From contig OX463807.1 of the NCBI GenBank assembly GCA_949825045.1, positions 13,169,501 to 13,233,500 on the forward strand: a stretch of DNA of 64,000 nucleotides, in the 5' to 3' direction. A program made the translations under genes and the position numbers. Each line of letters starts with the position of its first letter. The stretch's first letter is position 1. This document shows, in pieces, positions 10,893-23,153 of this stretch. The stretch comes from Argyresthia goedartella (lineage: Eukaryota; Arthropoda; Insecta; Lepidoptera; Argyresthiidae). The notes under the pieces are model-generated. The model ran no database searches. It had not been told where the DNA came from and saw nothing but the letters and a program-made list of their open reading frames with translations.

Positions 10893-11520
10893 CCTATACT
10901 AAATATTCTTGCTTTTTCGCCATTGTGACTAGGGCCACGGCCCAAGGGGTTAAGGCCACTGCCCGAATGGCTAGGGCCGGCGCCCGGGTCACTCAATTTA
11001 CAAAAACGTTCTCCAATAACAATAAAATTAACAAATAACATAACAACTAAAAACAACAGACAAATAAAAAAAACGTATTCTTACAACTTTAACGAAAAAT
11101 TACACAAATAGCTGAACTAGAGAAGAGACGAGACGTGACGAAATTTATCAATTACTGACAGTTGACATCTGACGTTAAGGTGCGTTTCAAAACAAATGTT
11201 TGTGGTCTATGGGGTATGTGATTTGTTGATTTGTGGTGAATAACGTTGTATTTATATTGTATGGATAAAACGAAAGGCGTTTGAATGAAAGTTGAATTAT
11301 AGAAAAGAGGCAGCAAAATGGCCAAGTTTTTTTTTGCATGGCAACGATTGCTTTTATGCAAAGAATATTTATTTGTGGTTAAGTTATAACGGTAATAGTT
11401 ATGAGTGAAAATAACATCGCGAGGGTGTAAAGTTTCATTCTAAAGTGTTAATGTTGCGAAATGTTTGAATAAAATCGTGCAACAAGAGGGCAATTTTTTC
11501 TCACTGAAAAAAAGTATACA
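10893..11520. other. Non-coding, GC-rich inverted patch
   Basis: 10925-11000 contains repeated AGGGCCACGGCCC / AGGCCACTGCCCG / AGGGCCGGCGCCCG blocks between GTGAC and GTCAC, which suggests another small fold-back repeat. The rest is AT-rich with no supported gene. Confidence 0.35.
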
Positions 11521-11525
11521 ATTAC

Positions 11526-13032
11526 ATGATCTCTATCAAATCCAATGCAATTGGAGATGATGGGATAAGTAGAGACATGATAATACTGACTCTCCCCAGA
11601 ACCCTGCGAGTTATAACCTCAATTATAAATAGGTCAATTACTTGCGGCATAGTTCCCAAGCAATGGAAAAAAGCAATAGTAATGCCTTTTCCTAAAGTCG
11701 ATAACCCGTCCAATCTCAAGGAACTTAGACCTATTAGTTTGCTTCCCTTCCTTTCAAAAGTGCTGGAAAAGCTGGTGCATGCCCTTTTATACAAATATAT
11801 AGAAGACTAATATTTTGCCTGACCTCCAGTCGGGTTTCCGAAGGGGCCGGGGCACAACTACTGCGTTGGTTGATGTTGTGGACAACATTTTAGGCAATAT
11901 CGATGTAGGTAAAGCTACCATTTTTACACTACTAGATTATAGCCGTGCATTTGATAGCATTAGCCCGACTTTGTTGCTGTCGAAGTTGCATTACTATGGG
12001 CTGGATGTGGATCTGTGGGATGGTTTGAAACTTACCTCGACCAACGCTTCCAATGTGTCAAGCTGACCACTGACAGTGGTGGTGCCTTGTACTCGGATCC
12101 AAAGCCAGTTTTGTGGGATGTTCCACAGGGTTCAATCCTTGGGCCTCTATTATTTATTATATATACAGCAGATTTGGTGAATGAAATCAAGCACTGCAAA
12201 TTCAACAACTTTATCAATGAAAACCTAAGCAGGTTAAATGCCTGGTCAATTAAAAATTCCTTGATTTTCAATCCCTTGAAATCAAAGTTTATGGTGCTTG
12301 GGAGACAAGTTCAAGTTAAAAAAAATCTCATTTCTAATACTCAGCTAATCCTTGAAGACCAGACGCTAGAGCATGTTGACGAGGCCAGGAATCTGGGAAT
12401 CATATTTGACACCTACCTACGATTTGAAACTCATGTCCTCAATGACGAGTTTAGTGACGAGTTGTATGTATCGTTTAAGGGTTTTGTACAAAATCCGTAA
12501 CCTTATCTGCGAAAGGGCACGTATTATTCTGTGCAAGTCACTGATTTTATCTCGACTCAACTACGGAGATATAGTTTACGGTCCGCGTCTTCTAATGAAG
12601 ACTCAGCGTTTAGTGCAGCGCATACAAAATGCTTTATTTAGGTATTGCTTTGATGTATCACCTCGTAGTCATATCACCCCATACTTAAACTCTGCTGGAA
12701 TGCTCAAAATGGATCTGCGTAGGCACTTACACCTTTCCAGTGTAGTATTTGATGTCATCAAGTTTAAAAAACCTGAGTACCTGTACCTAAAGTTAAAGGT
12801 GGCAACATCTCACCCCAGATATGGCATGAGCGATATTCGGGCACCTCTTGAAGGTCATATTCACCGCACAGTGTCATTTAGAGGTAGCTTCCGCTTCCAA
12901 GCTACCAAATGTTGGAATGATATTCCGCCGCCCATAAGGAATCTGACCTCCAAATACACCTTCAAAACACATATGAAGTCGCACCTGATACAAAAGCAAA
13001 AACTAGGAATTTCTCTTTCCAACATTAGATAG
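11526..13032 (+). pseudogene. LINE reverse transcriptase, CR1/Jockey-type, broken
   Basis: Fragments in order: ELRPISLLPFLSKVLEKL (about 11720-11780), LQSGFRRGRGTTTALVD (11822-11870), LLDYSRAFDSISPTLLLSKL (11928-11987), VPQGSILGPLLFIIY (about 12120-12165), then the C-terminal PRSHITPYLNSAGML and KCWNDIPPPIRNLTSKYTF (12905-12961). It is broken by a stop at 11808-11810 and frameshifts near 12020 and 12400-12490. The segment that should carry the YADD active site is deleted: after IKHCKF the frame jumps to residues normally downstream of it. Without YADD this copy cannot have made active enzyme. Confidence 0.8.
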
Positions 13033-13545
13033 CCGGGCTACCTCTGCCATTTTCATATTTTAGTAAACATATTCACACTACACCAATTCTGCTACACATG
13101 GTATAATATACGTATATACTTATTTATATAATCTTCATATATATTTTGTACTATCCTACTCATGAAAGTATTGAAACATATTTATATGCAATGTATTTAT
13201 TTATTTCCACATCTTTAAACACATGTAAGGATATATGTATTTCCGACACTTTTTTATTATCATTATTTTCATTCACATTCACATTCGGATGTAACCGCTG
13301 AGTCTCCGCGTCTCCTAGGTGAGGGCTGAAAACCAGTGCTGCTCTAAATGAGCAATAAACACTGAGCTTTGACCTTTTCGCGTCAATGCAGCGCGCCTAC
13401 ATACCTACCTATATTCTTCTTTTTGTTTTATGTAATAATCTTATGTATTTTTGTTTTATTACTTTGCTATCATTTAAGTTCTTTTATAGTTGCACCTCCG
13501 TATCACTTTTAATTTGTATGTGTGCTGCTTTGATGAAATAAACGC

Positions 13546-13688
<143 letters not shown>

Positions 13689-16600
13689 ATGATAATTTCA
13701 ATCTATCTCTACAACGACAACAATTTTATATACGATAACTCTCCATTGGTGCATTTTGTCAGTCATGTTCCCTAAAATTAGGTACCTTGTTTTTTTCCTG
13801 ATACTAAGTGATAGAATTGTGTTTGCCAGCCGCTAAAAGGGGCTGCCTCGTGTTTAACGGGTGTTAACAGTTTGTATAGTTTATTTTTATTTTTGTTGTG
13901 AATGTTTTTCCGTTATGATTTAGCACGATTAAATATGTACTGTTCGATTTGGGCGCGTAGAAATAATAAACCCTAACTGCCAAGTCGTAGACGCCAGCAT
14001 TAAAACTAACGAAAGATAGAAAGCGAGTCAGCTCGAGTCAACTTTGACATTCCGCAGACATTTTCTTGACCCGAGACTAGTGCTTACTCGCGGTCTATCT
14101 ATCGGGCCTAAGGCGCTGACCTAAGGTTACTCTACTTATTCCACTTCAAGGAAGTTGTAACTGTCGGTCGACAATGTAGAAGAGGTAGGAATATAATCAG
14201 AAAATGTATACTTGCTACATTGCGATGACGTCAGCTGCTCGACTCACACTGGCTCAAATTCTTGAAATCAAACACCTTTTTTCACCTCACCACATTTCTG
14301 ATCATGTTTCACTTGACATATTTAATTTCAATAACCGTATAAATCATATACTTTGCTTCATACGAATACTCAACCTTGTATGTTACTGAAAAGATCATTT
14401 TTGCCCTACATTTGTGGCTTTCTGCCTCAAAGGAATGAAGAGCCCGAATCTAATTGTCTCGAGCACGAGAATTTATGAGATTGCATACGTGTGTACTAGA
14501 TAGTCTTGATTCACGAAAATGTCACTCGAGCCATTACCCTACGAGTGATTTCACAGTTAAAGAAACCCCTTGTTGTAAAGAAATAACCAGTAAAGGAAAG
14601 TGAAGTACAGATTTACTATTAATATTAGATAATTTACTTATTAGCAACTTAGCTTTGATCGAATTAACTTGATTGTGAAAGGTATTCATAATGAAGTCAT
14701 TAGTAAACCCTTAAAATATGACAACAACCTTCTTTTACACTCTGTATTAAATGCCGATATTCATTCCGTGACGTCCGTCCACGTGATAATGTCGTAGTGT
14801 TGCCAGACATCCCGTATTTCACGGGATATTTATATGGAATTGTCTAGTCTGCCACTAGTAGCCATTTTATAAAGATTAATATAGTGCCACTAGTGGTGAG
14901 TAAATAAATAATGTTATTCTGCTACAAGTATTTAGGTATTCTAATTTCTCCCTTAAATCAAACTAATAAAGTCTAATTTTAAAAATACAAAAGTGAAAAG
15001 GTCCTATAGTGGTAGACTAATATAAAAAGCTATTCTGCCACAGTTACTAGTCATTTCAATATGTTAATGATAGCATTGCACATAACGTACATATTTCGTT
15101 AACGTTATTTTATTGAAATTTAGCCACAATAACCTACTCTAGCTATTATTCTTTGGCTTTTCTACGCATACGTTTCGCTCCGCTGTGCTTCGCTACGCTC
15201 CGGTTATGCTTCTTCTATGTTCTAACATAACCTATAACCCAATTGAAGTTTTTTATTGCTTTCCGTACTTGCCCCTGCTCCGCCCTCTTGAAGATTAGAG
15301 GACTGAACATAATCTGTTTATACAAAGGAGTACAAGTTATTAAAAAATCCCTCGACATTCCATGCTAAGAGTAGGGTGGTGCTATTGAGGAATGGAGGAA
15401 AATCATTGAAGCATTTTCCTGTATTGAATGTCTCTAACGTTTTTCGTATCATCTCATTTGTATTTTGTATGCTTCGTAGAAAGGGTTTATTCGCAAATAA
15501 CACTGAAATGGTCAGATGCGTAACACTGTACCCCATACTAAATAAAATACGAGCAATTACTATAGATCTATTGCCCTGCTAACCCGTATACACTTTACGT
15601 TCAACTGTGATTACGATTGAATTGTTTTTTCGGTGTGTCAAATGGAACCAACATATTTTAAAACTAACTCAATTTTTATAAAATTTAATCAGTGAGAAAC
15701 ATTTTGAAAACTGTTTTATTTGTCCCGGGGAGATATCGGCTGTCCCTTATTTTTTCCTGGTTCGGCTTTGTCCCTTACAGCCAAAAATTAATCTGGCAAC
15801 CTTATCGGTGACTCATAAATACTCATCATGTATCAAATTTCCGTCTGACGTCATTTATTACTATTTATTACTTTCAAGATTAATTTTAACTTATTCGCAC
15901 GACGTACCTTAATACCATCAATGTTCAAATGGGTACAGCTCGAAATATGTACATATATACTATATAGTAATAGTAGTACTACTCGTACTTAAGCCCTTCG
16001 AGGTCGTTGTTTCCTAATTCCTCAAACCCATTGTTCCGAAAAGTTAAGAATGCCCGGAATCAGTTCCTGAAGTCCTCCATTCATTTTATTATTATTTAAA
16101 AATATTGTTTTTAGTCCCGTTTTCCTCCACGGCGGCTGAAATACAGACAATAACAGTTAAATTGCAATAAATCGAACAATGCAATTGGTACTAATTTAGT
16201 TTGAGACGGGAAATAATCTTTCTCGCTTCTAAACGTTTCCATGCGTTGCACTGCCTTGATGAAAGACTGCAACTTTGAATTGACGCTTTGGAAAAAATCA
16301 ACAAATCAATTATATATGACAAACTCAGCGACGAAAAACTATTGTTGTATCGAAGCGATACGAAGAATCACACTGATGGATATCAAATAATATTCTAATG
16401 TCACACCATAAACAAAATCTTATTTTCAAATGATAAGACCGAGCTCGAAATAATAAAATCACAAGCAGTTTACGGGTTTATTTTAATTGCAACTTTTCTA
16501 TAACTCTACAAATAGCAATTTCCACAAATCAGGCAGTTCATATATATCTAATCATCACAAAATATCGTACAAAACAATGGCGCGGTGATAGATAAAATTT

Positions 16601-16780
16601 TATATTAAGCCAGCTACCCACTATGTGATATAATATCATCTCAAGAAATAAAATATGTATTTGACGTATTCATACAAAGAAATAGGTTTCTTGGTATATA
16701 ATATACATATACCCTTAGCGAGAGGCTTTAGCACAATGATGTTCAGAACCCTGGTATTCACAAATACGCCGCGTGAATTC
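13689..16780. other. Intergenic or intronic DNA, no gene recognised
   Basis: No coding frame with domain support. GTTGCCAGA at 14808 and its complement TCTGGCAAC near 15793-15801, together with CCCGTATTTCACGGG near 14821 and TGTCCC repeats near 15720-15780, hint at ends of a decayed roughly 1-kb DNA element; too weak to claim. A TTCGCTCCGCTGTGCTTCGC patch near 15170-15205 is a common moth-type repeat phrase. Confidence 0.3.
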
Positions 16781-16786
16781 CTGGTA

Positions 16787-16975
16787 CAGTCAGCATCAGA
16801 TATTTTTAGTTCGAAGGTTCGAAGGGTTCGAAGGGTTCGAAGGTTAGTTTAGTTCAAATAGATCTATTCGTGATGAACAAATAGATATATCTACCCATCC
16901 AAAGAGCCAAAAATATTATAAACAACATTGATGTTGATATAATTTTGACACTTTCGCCAAATATATATCCTGGTT
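16787..16975 (+). mobile_element. Truncated mariner-like MITE, relative of 52196
   Basis: TA then CAGTCAGCATCAGATATT matches the terminal repeat of the MITE at 52196-52425. AACATTGATGTTGATATAAT (about 16922) corresponds to its interior. The right terminal repeat is not recognisable. Just inside the left end, TTCGAAGG is repeated four times (about 16811-16845). Confidence 0.5.
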
Positions 16976-17125
16976 GATTAGGATGTGTAAATCTATTTTG
17001 TAGGTAGCTTGCGCGCTCTTATATGTTTATCTGGTGCAGACTTAACCGTCAATGTATTATCAGATAAACATGTGATTTTTCTAGATTTTATGGCAGAATA
17101 AATAGAGGTTGTTAAAAGTGGTTTT

Positions 17126-17130
17126 TCGCG
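17126..17130. repeat. Target site duplication TCGCG, left
   Basis: TCGCG immediately precedes the left LTR and recurs immediately after the right LTR (18795-18799). Confidence 0.8.
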
Positions 17131-17383
17131 TTTGCCAGAGGCAATTATGAGGAGAGCGACATCTTCGGGAGTAAAGTAAAAGGCTTGAGATGCGCGCAAA
17201 TACCAGACTAAACTAGACTATTTTTATTATAGGAAATCCTAGCTTATATACTAGGTTGGTACATGTTATTAATGACGTACATAAGACATAGTGCGTGATG
17301 AATATAAATATAACTTATCTGTGACGGTCGTCAAATTATCTTAACATTACGTGAAAATATGACTAACATAGTCGAACGGCACA
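17131..17383 (-). repeat. 3' LTR of the small LTR element
   Basis: 253 bp, about 95% identical by eye to 18542-18794. On the minus strand it carries TATATAAG near 17250-17243 as promoter TATA and a nearby AATAAA. Confidence 0.9.
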
Positions 17384-18281
17384 GATACTCCCCCCTTTAG
17401 GGAAAAAAATAAATGAATATACTTATAACAATGAACAACATAAAATAAACTGGCCGCACACTTCATAAAATAAACTAAAAACTGGAAAATAGAAAAACAC
17501 TAGGAAAATGGGGCTTCGCGGTTAGTAAACTAACCTAACCTATAACTGGAAAAGATCCGCAGGAGAGTCGTCTGATGCTGTAGCCGCCCATGTTTTTCAG
17601 GAATCGATGAGTCAATTTACATCGCACGTCGTTGAAGTTGTAATCACTGTTTGTTTATAATTGCGACCGTACCTACACAAGGATGATTGTGCTGAATCAG
17701 CGTCAGCATTAAATCTGTAACCTTGCCTGTAGGCAGTCAATGATCTCGTACGTCATATGTACGTGCGTGCTCTTCACTCTTGAGTGAATATTAAGTTGCC
17801 GATTGATGAAATTTGTGTGCCTAAAAACCTTGGGATTTGGCAACATAGGGCACATCTTGTACACCAATCGTTTATATATAAATATATATATCTCTCTCTC
17901 TTCAGTGATTTGATTATTCTTCGTGCGATGCTCTTCCTGGATGATTTCAATATTCGTTGGATTAGGTATATCGATGATGTTTCAATACTCTTCTGGGAGC
18001 TGGAACGGCTTCCTATGTCTTGAACTTGAAAAAGCTGCTTGCTGTGAATGAATTTGCCGACGCGATCGTTTCTGCTGGTGCGAGCTCCATTTTGATAAAT
18101 CAGCAGTCGGCTGACTATCGGTTCATTATTCTTGCGGTATCTTGAGTTCGATGCGGGAAATCTTCAGTTGAAATCTTTTGGCTTCTGGTCCGTCATGGCT
18201 TGCTCAAGCAACATCAATGTCGTCTTGGTTTGGGTGGGGTCTTGAATATGGATTTCTGCAGCGTGGTTTGAAATAGTTATG

Positions 18282-18523
18282 CAGAAGTCGGGGCTCGGCG
18301 ATCTTGGACGAAGTGCTTCTTGCTTGCACTTCTAAGGTGGCAGCACACGGAGTTTTCTTCGCGGCTGGGTCCATGCTGCTATTACCGAAGGTTGCTGATG
18401 TTCAGAAGTCGGGGCTCGGCGATCTTGGACAAAGTGCTTCTTGCTTGCACTTCTAAGGTGGCAGCACACGGAGTTTTCTTCGCGGCTGGGTCCATGCTGC
18501 TATTACCGATGGTTGCTGATGTT
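18282..18523 (-). repeat. Two 121-bp tandem repeats in the element leader
   Basis: CAGAAGTCGGGGCTCGGCGA starts at 18282 and again at 18403; a third unit starts at 18524 but is cut after a few bases. The two full units differ at about two to three positions. On the minus strand each unit contains ATGGACCCAGCCGCG, so the presumed gag start codon is itself duplicated. Confidence 0.92.
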
Positions 18524-18541
18524 CAAAAGGCGGGTCACCAC

Positions 18542-18794
18542 TTTGCCAGAGGCAATTATAAGGAGAGCGACATCTTCGGGAGTAAAGTAAAAGGCTTGAG
18601 ATGCGCGCAAATACCAGACTAAACTAGAGTAATTTTATAATAGGAAATCCTAGCTTATATACTAGGTTGGTACATGTCATTAATGACGTACATAAGACAT
18701 AGTGCGTGATGAATATAAATATACCTTATCTGTGACGGTCGTCAACTTATCTTAACATTACGTGAAAATATGACTAATATAGTCGACCGGCACA
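18542..18794 (-). repeat. 5' LTR of the small LTR element
   Basis: 253 bp, the partner of 17131-17383, with the same ends (TTTGCCAGAGG and CGGCACA on the + strand). It is followed by the TCGCG duplication at 18795-18799. Confidence 0.9.
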
Positions 18795-18799
18795 TCGCG

Positions 18800-20938
18800 C
18801 TCTATGCTTCGTCTCTCCCACCATTATTGTCTTTGAAAACTTGTAAAAAACAATACTTGTAGAAATAATACGAAACACAAACGAGTACAAAGACTATCTT
18901 CCAGTCTAGAGGACGCTAAGTATAAATCCATTTATATCCCCGACTGTACCTTGTGATGTCTCATGGAGGATATCGGGAATTAAAAACCGAAATTCCTGAC
19001 AGTATTCGGTAATAACCCATTCGATGCAGGTCTTACATAAGTCTGGATCTTGTTTAAGGTTAGACGTTCACATGCAAGATGCCTGGCGGAAGCAAATATA
19101 CCACGCACCGATATTTAAGGCCAGTCGTCTTGATTACTCCCAATACGCTGCAAACACCACAGGGGAGGATGGCTCAATGGCAAACATTTGGCTCGTACCC
19201 TTAAGGGTGACGACATGTTATGTTATTTTAAATAATATAACATATCGTCACGCCTTTCCCTGTTTGGAGAGCTGAGGCAGTGCTATAAAAAATACGTACT
19301 ACTTTTATATTATTTTATGAAATTTTTGCCTACTTTATAAAAATAATTTGTTAATTTGAATTGATAGAAGTCTATTTTTTTCTACACACGTATCATAAAC
19401 CCTCATTACTGCGTCCAAAAACCCCACGTTACGACCAGCTTAATGTTATACTTCTTGGTAAAAACCCATTTCTTATCTGAATATTGATACATTATGACTA
19501 TAATTTATCGATTTTCGACAAACTATGACTTTGAAATTTCGAATGCCGACGTCCACCTGCGTGCCGCCCCTAGTTTGTCTGTAAAGTTGGTACTACTCAA
19601 AAAGCTAAACAAGTGCAAAGCAATTATCAATGCCACAATGCCGATCGAACATTCAGTTCCTGAACACATCAAAGAGAGCTTATGATATGTGTGTTGATAA
19701 ACTAGTGTATTTAACTGTAAATAGTTAGGCATTAAAACTCTCGAGTGATACTATTATAAAACTTGCCTTCGGCTCGTTTAAACCCACTCTCGAGTACAAT
19801 GCCCTCCATTATGTATCAGTCACATAAACTACTATAATAATTTTTAAAATAACTCTCCTCTTGACCTCACTTGCTCACAGCTTTGGAACGGTTGTAATTG
19901 AAACTGTTATTTTCCGATTATAAAACTTATTTTTTTTTAATCAATATCTGTTTACATTCCGACTGAAATCTGCGTTACCTACTGATAGGAAAACTGTTGA
20001 TACTTGACAGTTTTACAGAACAGCCAACTTAACGGCGAAGTGAATTTGAACAAACTACGCCGTAGAGGACAAATGAAGCATATTATGTTCTTTACGGATA
20101 TATCAGTAGTCCTGTAATATATTTTGGTGGGAATAACAGAATTTTGTTAGCAATACAATTATCTCGAAATGGTTTTCTCAGTTTGGTATCTTTTTTTTAC
20201 ATGGCTAATTGTACGCACGTTGAGCCAGTAACCATTACCCTTATTCTTTACTCTCTTTACCCCCTTTGCTTTTACTCTATTTTAATAGGTACGCTTTTAT
20301 TAATTCATCTTGTAACTAAATAATATCGAACAACAAATCTTGAAATATATTATATTATTAAAAATAAAAATATTGCAATTAGAAATATTGCACACTATTT
20401 AGGAAACTGCGGTCATCATTATAATGTAAGTTATCTACGTATGTCTCTAGCAGCTGCTATTCCGAAAAAGACGATGTGATAACGTTTTCATGATCATTAA
20501 AATACTAATTACGCTTCCGCAGCGTTACTGACACAAAGTACCTAATTACGTAGTTTAAATATAATAATAAAGTGCCTTGATGAACATAATTTCATATCCC
20601 TCGTAAAAATTGCGAAAACAAATTTACACTTACAGGAAACCTAATTTTGAAGTAACCAAAGTGTTTATGGCAATTTATTTGACATTGAAGTAAGGACGAA
20701 TATTAATTGAAGTATTGCTTTCATGACGCATAAACAAATAATTGTAACCACTAGGAGTGAATTATTTTCGGAGCGGTTCTCATACGATCGGTGAGTGCCT
20801 CACCGTCGACGTCGCGCCGACCGCTCGACGCGTGGAATATTGTTAATTGGAACCGTCTCTAAAAGTACCCACAATCTTTTGTGTTAAACTGAAGGCGAAG
20901 AGAAGGCTTAGTCGAGATTGACATTATTTTTCAATTTC
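18800..20938. other. Non-coding; two SINE tails facing each other
   Basis: At about 19206-19252 GTGACGACATGTTATGTTAT meets the inverted AATAATATAACATATCGTCAC. Each arm matches the tail of the SINE family at 47927, so two SINE ends point at each other. The rest has no supported gene. Confidence 0.4.
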
Positions 20939-20940
20939 TA

Positions 20941-21924
20941 CAGGTGTCCCGTTATGAGTGGACTTAACGGTAATCGGTGAAGGGTTGGACTGTCCTCTAT
21001 CAAAAAAATTAAAAATGGGTTGTGTAAAAGTGAGTCTGCTTCAAATGCTGCTGATGCTTCAAATCAATGAGTTTTGCTTTCAATTTTAGGTTTTACCCTA
21101 ACCCAAGCTGAGAAATCGAACTGAAGTGTGAAGTCTGAAACTAGTTCGAATTTACTTGGTTGAACCCGCTGACAAAGAATAAGAAACAATAGGATTATTG
21201 TCGTCTTTTTTACACCATTTTAAAAAAGCATTTTGCATCTCTCTCTTTGGTCATGAGGCTAGCCGAGAAAGAGTTGGTTCCAGGTAGTAGAAGTCACAAG
21301 TAAAGACAAGGAAAGAAGAATAAGGGAGGGACGGTTCCAAGAATAAAGGACATTGTTTTTACTCAACTGGGGAATACTTTGTAAAGAGAACTAACATTGC
21401 CTTGATTGTTATAATGTCTTATTATCCTTTAAAAATGAAAAACAACACAAAATTAAATAACATACTTTTTTGAAATTAGCCTCTACAGTGTTAAAATAGC
21501 AATAACTTTTTTGTTCATGAAGTTTTTTTTTTCATTTTTGTTTTGCTTATTTTGCACAACATTTTAAACTTTTTAACATCATGGGCAGTTACGTTGTGAT
21601 ATCATTATTTTTCGTATGATTGAAAATTCCTAATAAGATTATTTTATTTATTCTAACATATGAGAAATTTGAAAAACTATGATTTACGTCTTGTAGCACG
21701 TAAAGTCAGAATAATTCGCAATTATTTTTTTCAACGAAATCTTTCGTTTGTGAGATTTCGCATATATACGAAAATGTAATATGAAAAGCCTAAAATTGAA
21801 AGAAAACTCTTTGATCTCAAAAACCATGACACTTTTACAAAACCTATTTTTTAGTTTTTTTTGATAGAGGACAATCTAACCTTTCACCGATTACCATTTG
21901 GTCCACTCATAAAGAGACAACCTG
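20941..21924. mobile_element. Non-autonomous DNA transposon with ~75-bp inverted ends
   Basis: The left end CAGGTGTCCCGTTATGAGTG and the inverted right end (GAGTGGACCAAATGGTAATC in reverse complement) align over about 75 bases, both reading GGTAATCGGTGAA and TGTCCTCTATCAAAAAAA. Each end abuts TA (20939-20940 and 21925-21926), consistent with Tc1/mariner-type TA duplication. The 984-bp body has no transposase frame. Confidence 0.72.
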
Positions 21925-21926
21925 TA

Positions 21927-22731
21927 TATTTTTATTGTGTAGGGATGTTTTAAATAAAGAACTTCTGCACACTACCGTACTTTCTGACATTTGGAGCACG
22001 AGTACTATATACCTCGAGCTTCACCTGGGTGAAGCAACAAGTTGAAACACGGGTCCCTACTATTCATTTGAATGTTGATTTGTTGCTCCTTAGCACTAGC
22101 CAGGGGGACCGTGCAGGGCATAGGAATACAAGTATTTACTGCGGACGAGAGCAACTATTTACCCCCGAGAACTTCTTTTAAAAGTGTGAGTGATGCGAAA
22201 CATGGAATTGTTTTGGGAGCGGTGCTCGTCCGAGGGGTGGGTGGTAATGCGGTGAGTGCTTCACCGTCTTGCCTACCGCACGACACGTAGAATATTCTTA
22301 ATTGTTTTCAGAGCGGTGCTTGTCCGAGGTGAGTGGCTGTGTGGTGTGTGTTACAGTTCGCCTGAAGTAAAGTTTACTGGGCAATACTGATATTACTGTA
22401 ATAGTGTGTAGTAGTAATGTTTAATTTGCTCGACGGCTATTTTCGTCTAGCAAAAGAGGTGAGGCGATAAGACACGCGTGCTTCAGAGTAGTACGGTATA
22501 ATTTTGCTTGACAGCTAGTGTCGCATAAGATGTCAACGATATTTTTTTTTGTTATTGCAGCTTTCGTTTTAAATATGACCTGAAAGAAGGATAGCATTTT
22601 GAAATTTCAGTGAGTTAGAAATGGACAGATATCGTTGTGAATTGACCCCAAATTCAAAAGGAACGATACTCATCAGTTATTATCTATTTAACACGGCTTA
22701 TAGGAATAGATAACTCATTTACCTAATAATC
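21927..22731. other. Non-coding with repeated GAGCGGT blocks
   Basis: GAGCGGTGCTCGTCCGAGG (about 22219), GAGCGGTGCTTGTCCGAGG (about 22311) and GAGCGGTTCTCATACG (about 20771) are three diverged copies of one short unit. The first and the 20771 copy continue to matching GTGAGTGC.TCACCGTC and ..GTGGAATATT stretches. Function unknown. Confidence 0.4.
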
Positions 22732-23153
22732 TTGATCAGAAAATTATTTTTAGAACATTTCGCTGCTCAGAACAGGTTAAGATTACCCTCTTTAAGGCAT
22801 ACTGCCAAGCTTTTTATACGTGCAACCTGTGGACAAATTATACCCAAAAACCGTACAACGCTCTGCGTGTGCTGTATAATAATATATTTAGGATGCTGTT
22901 GGGGTTGTCCCGCTGCTGTAGTGCGTCAGGTATGTTTGCAGAGGCACGCTGTGATGGCTTCCATGCCATCATACGCAAGAAAACTGCCTCATTGCTCTGC
23001 AGGACGCGGAGTAGCACCAACAGTATTCTGAGGATGAAGCAGACAGCTACGACTGTCCTATTGTGGGTCACTGGATTCGGGTGCTTATCAGACACTAGGT
23101 ATTTGGTGAGCGCCCGGGACCAGCGGGCCATATTGAAAAATAAAATAAAATAA
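22732..23153 (+). pseudogene. LINE ORF2 C-terminal fragment
   Basis: In successive frames: CNLWTNYTQ-like, then LYNNIFRMLLGLSRCCSASG, MFAEARCDGFHAIIRKKTAS and SSTNSILRMKQ. The same motif string occurs at 26600-26150 on the other strand. It is the C-terminal region of a non-LTR retrotransposon protein common in moths, as I recall. At least one frameshift lies near 22860. It ends with an AAATAAAATAAAATAA tail at 23137-23152, which marks the 3' end of the insertion. Endonuclease and reverse transcriptase are missing. Confidence 0.6.

Larger units (their letters stand above)
17131..18794 (-). mobile_element. Small non-autonomous LTR retrotransposon (TRIM/LARD-like)
   Basis: Two 253-bp direct repeats flank a 1158-bp interior, with perfect 5-bp TCGCG duplications outside. 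On the minus strand the LTR begins TGTGCCG. Immediately inside the 5' LTR (18542-18794) lies TGGTGACCCG, a primer-binding-site candidate one base after the LTR end. Immediately before the 3' LTR (17131-17383) is the polypurine tract AAAGGGGGGAG (complement of 17387-17397). No gag or pol is left, only a short minus-strand frame starting MDPAAKKTPCAA (about 18488-18377). It must have moved using enzymes from another element. The family is uncertain: the 5-bp duplication fits Copia or BEL, the G-rich tract is Copia-like and the primer site BEL-like. Confidence 0.88.

Noticed and set aside
14797..15815. 1-kb DNA transposon with GTTGCCAGA ends
   Set aside because: Only about nine bases are complementary; no target duplication or second copy.
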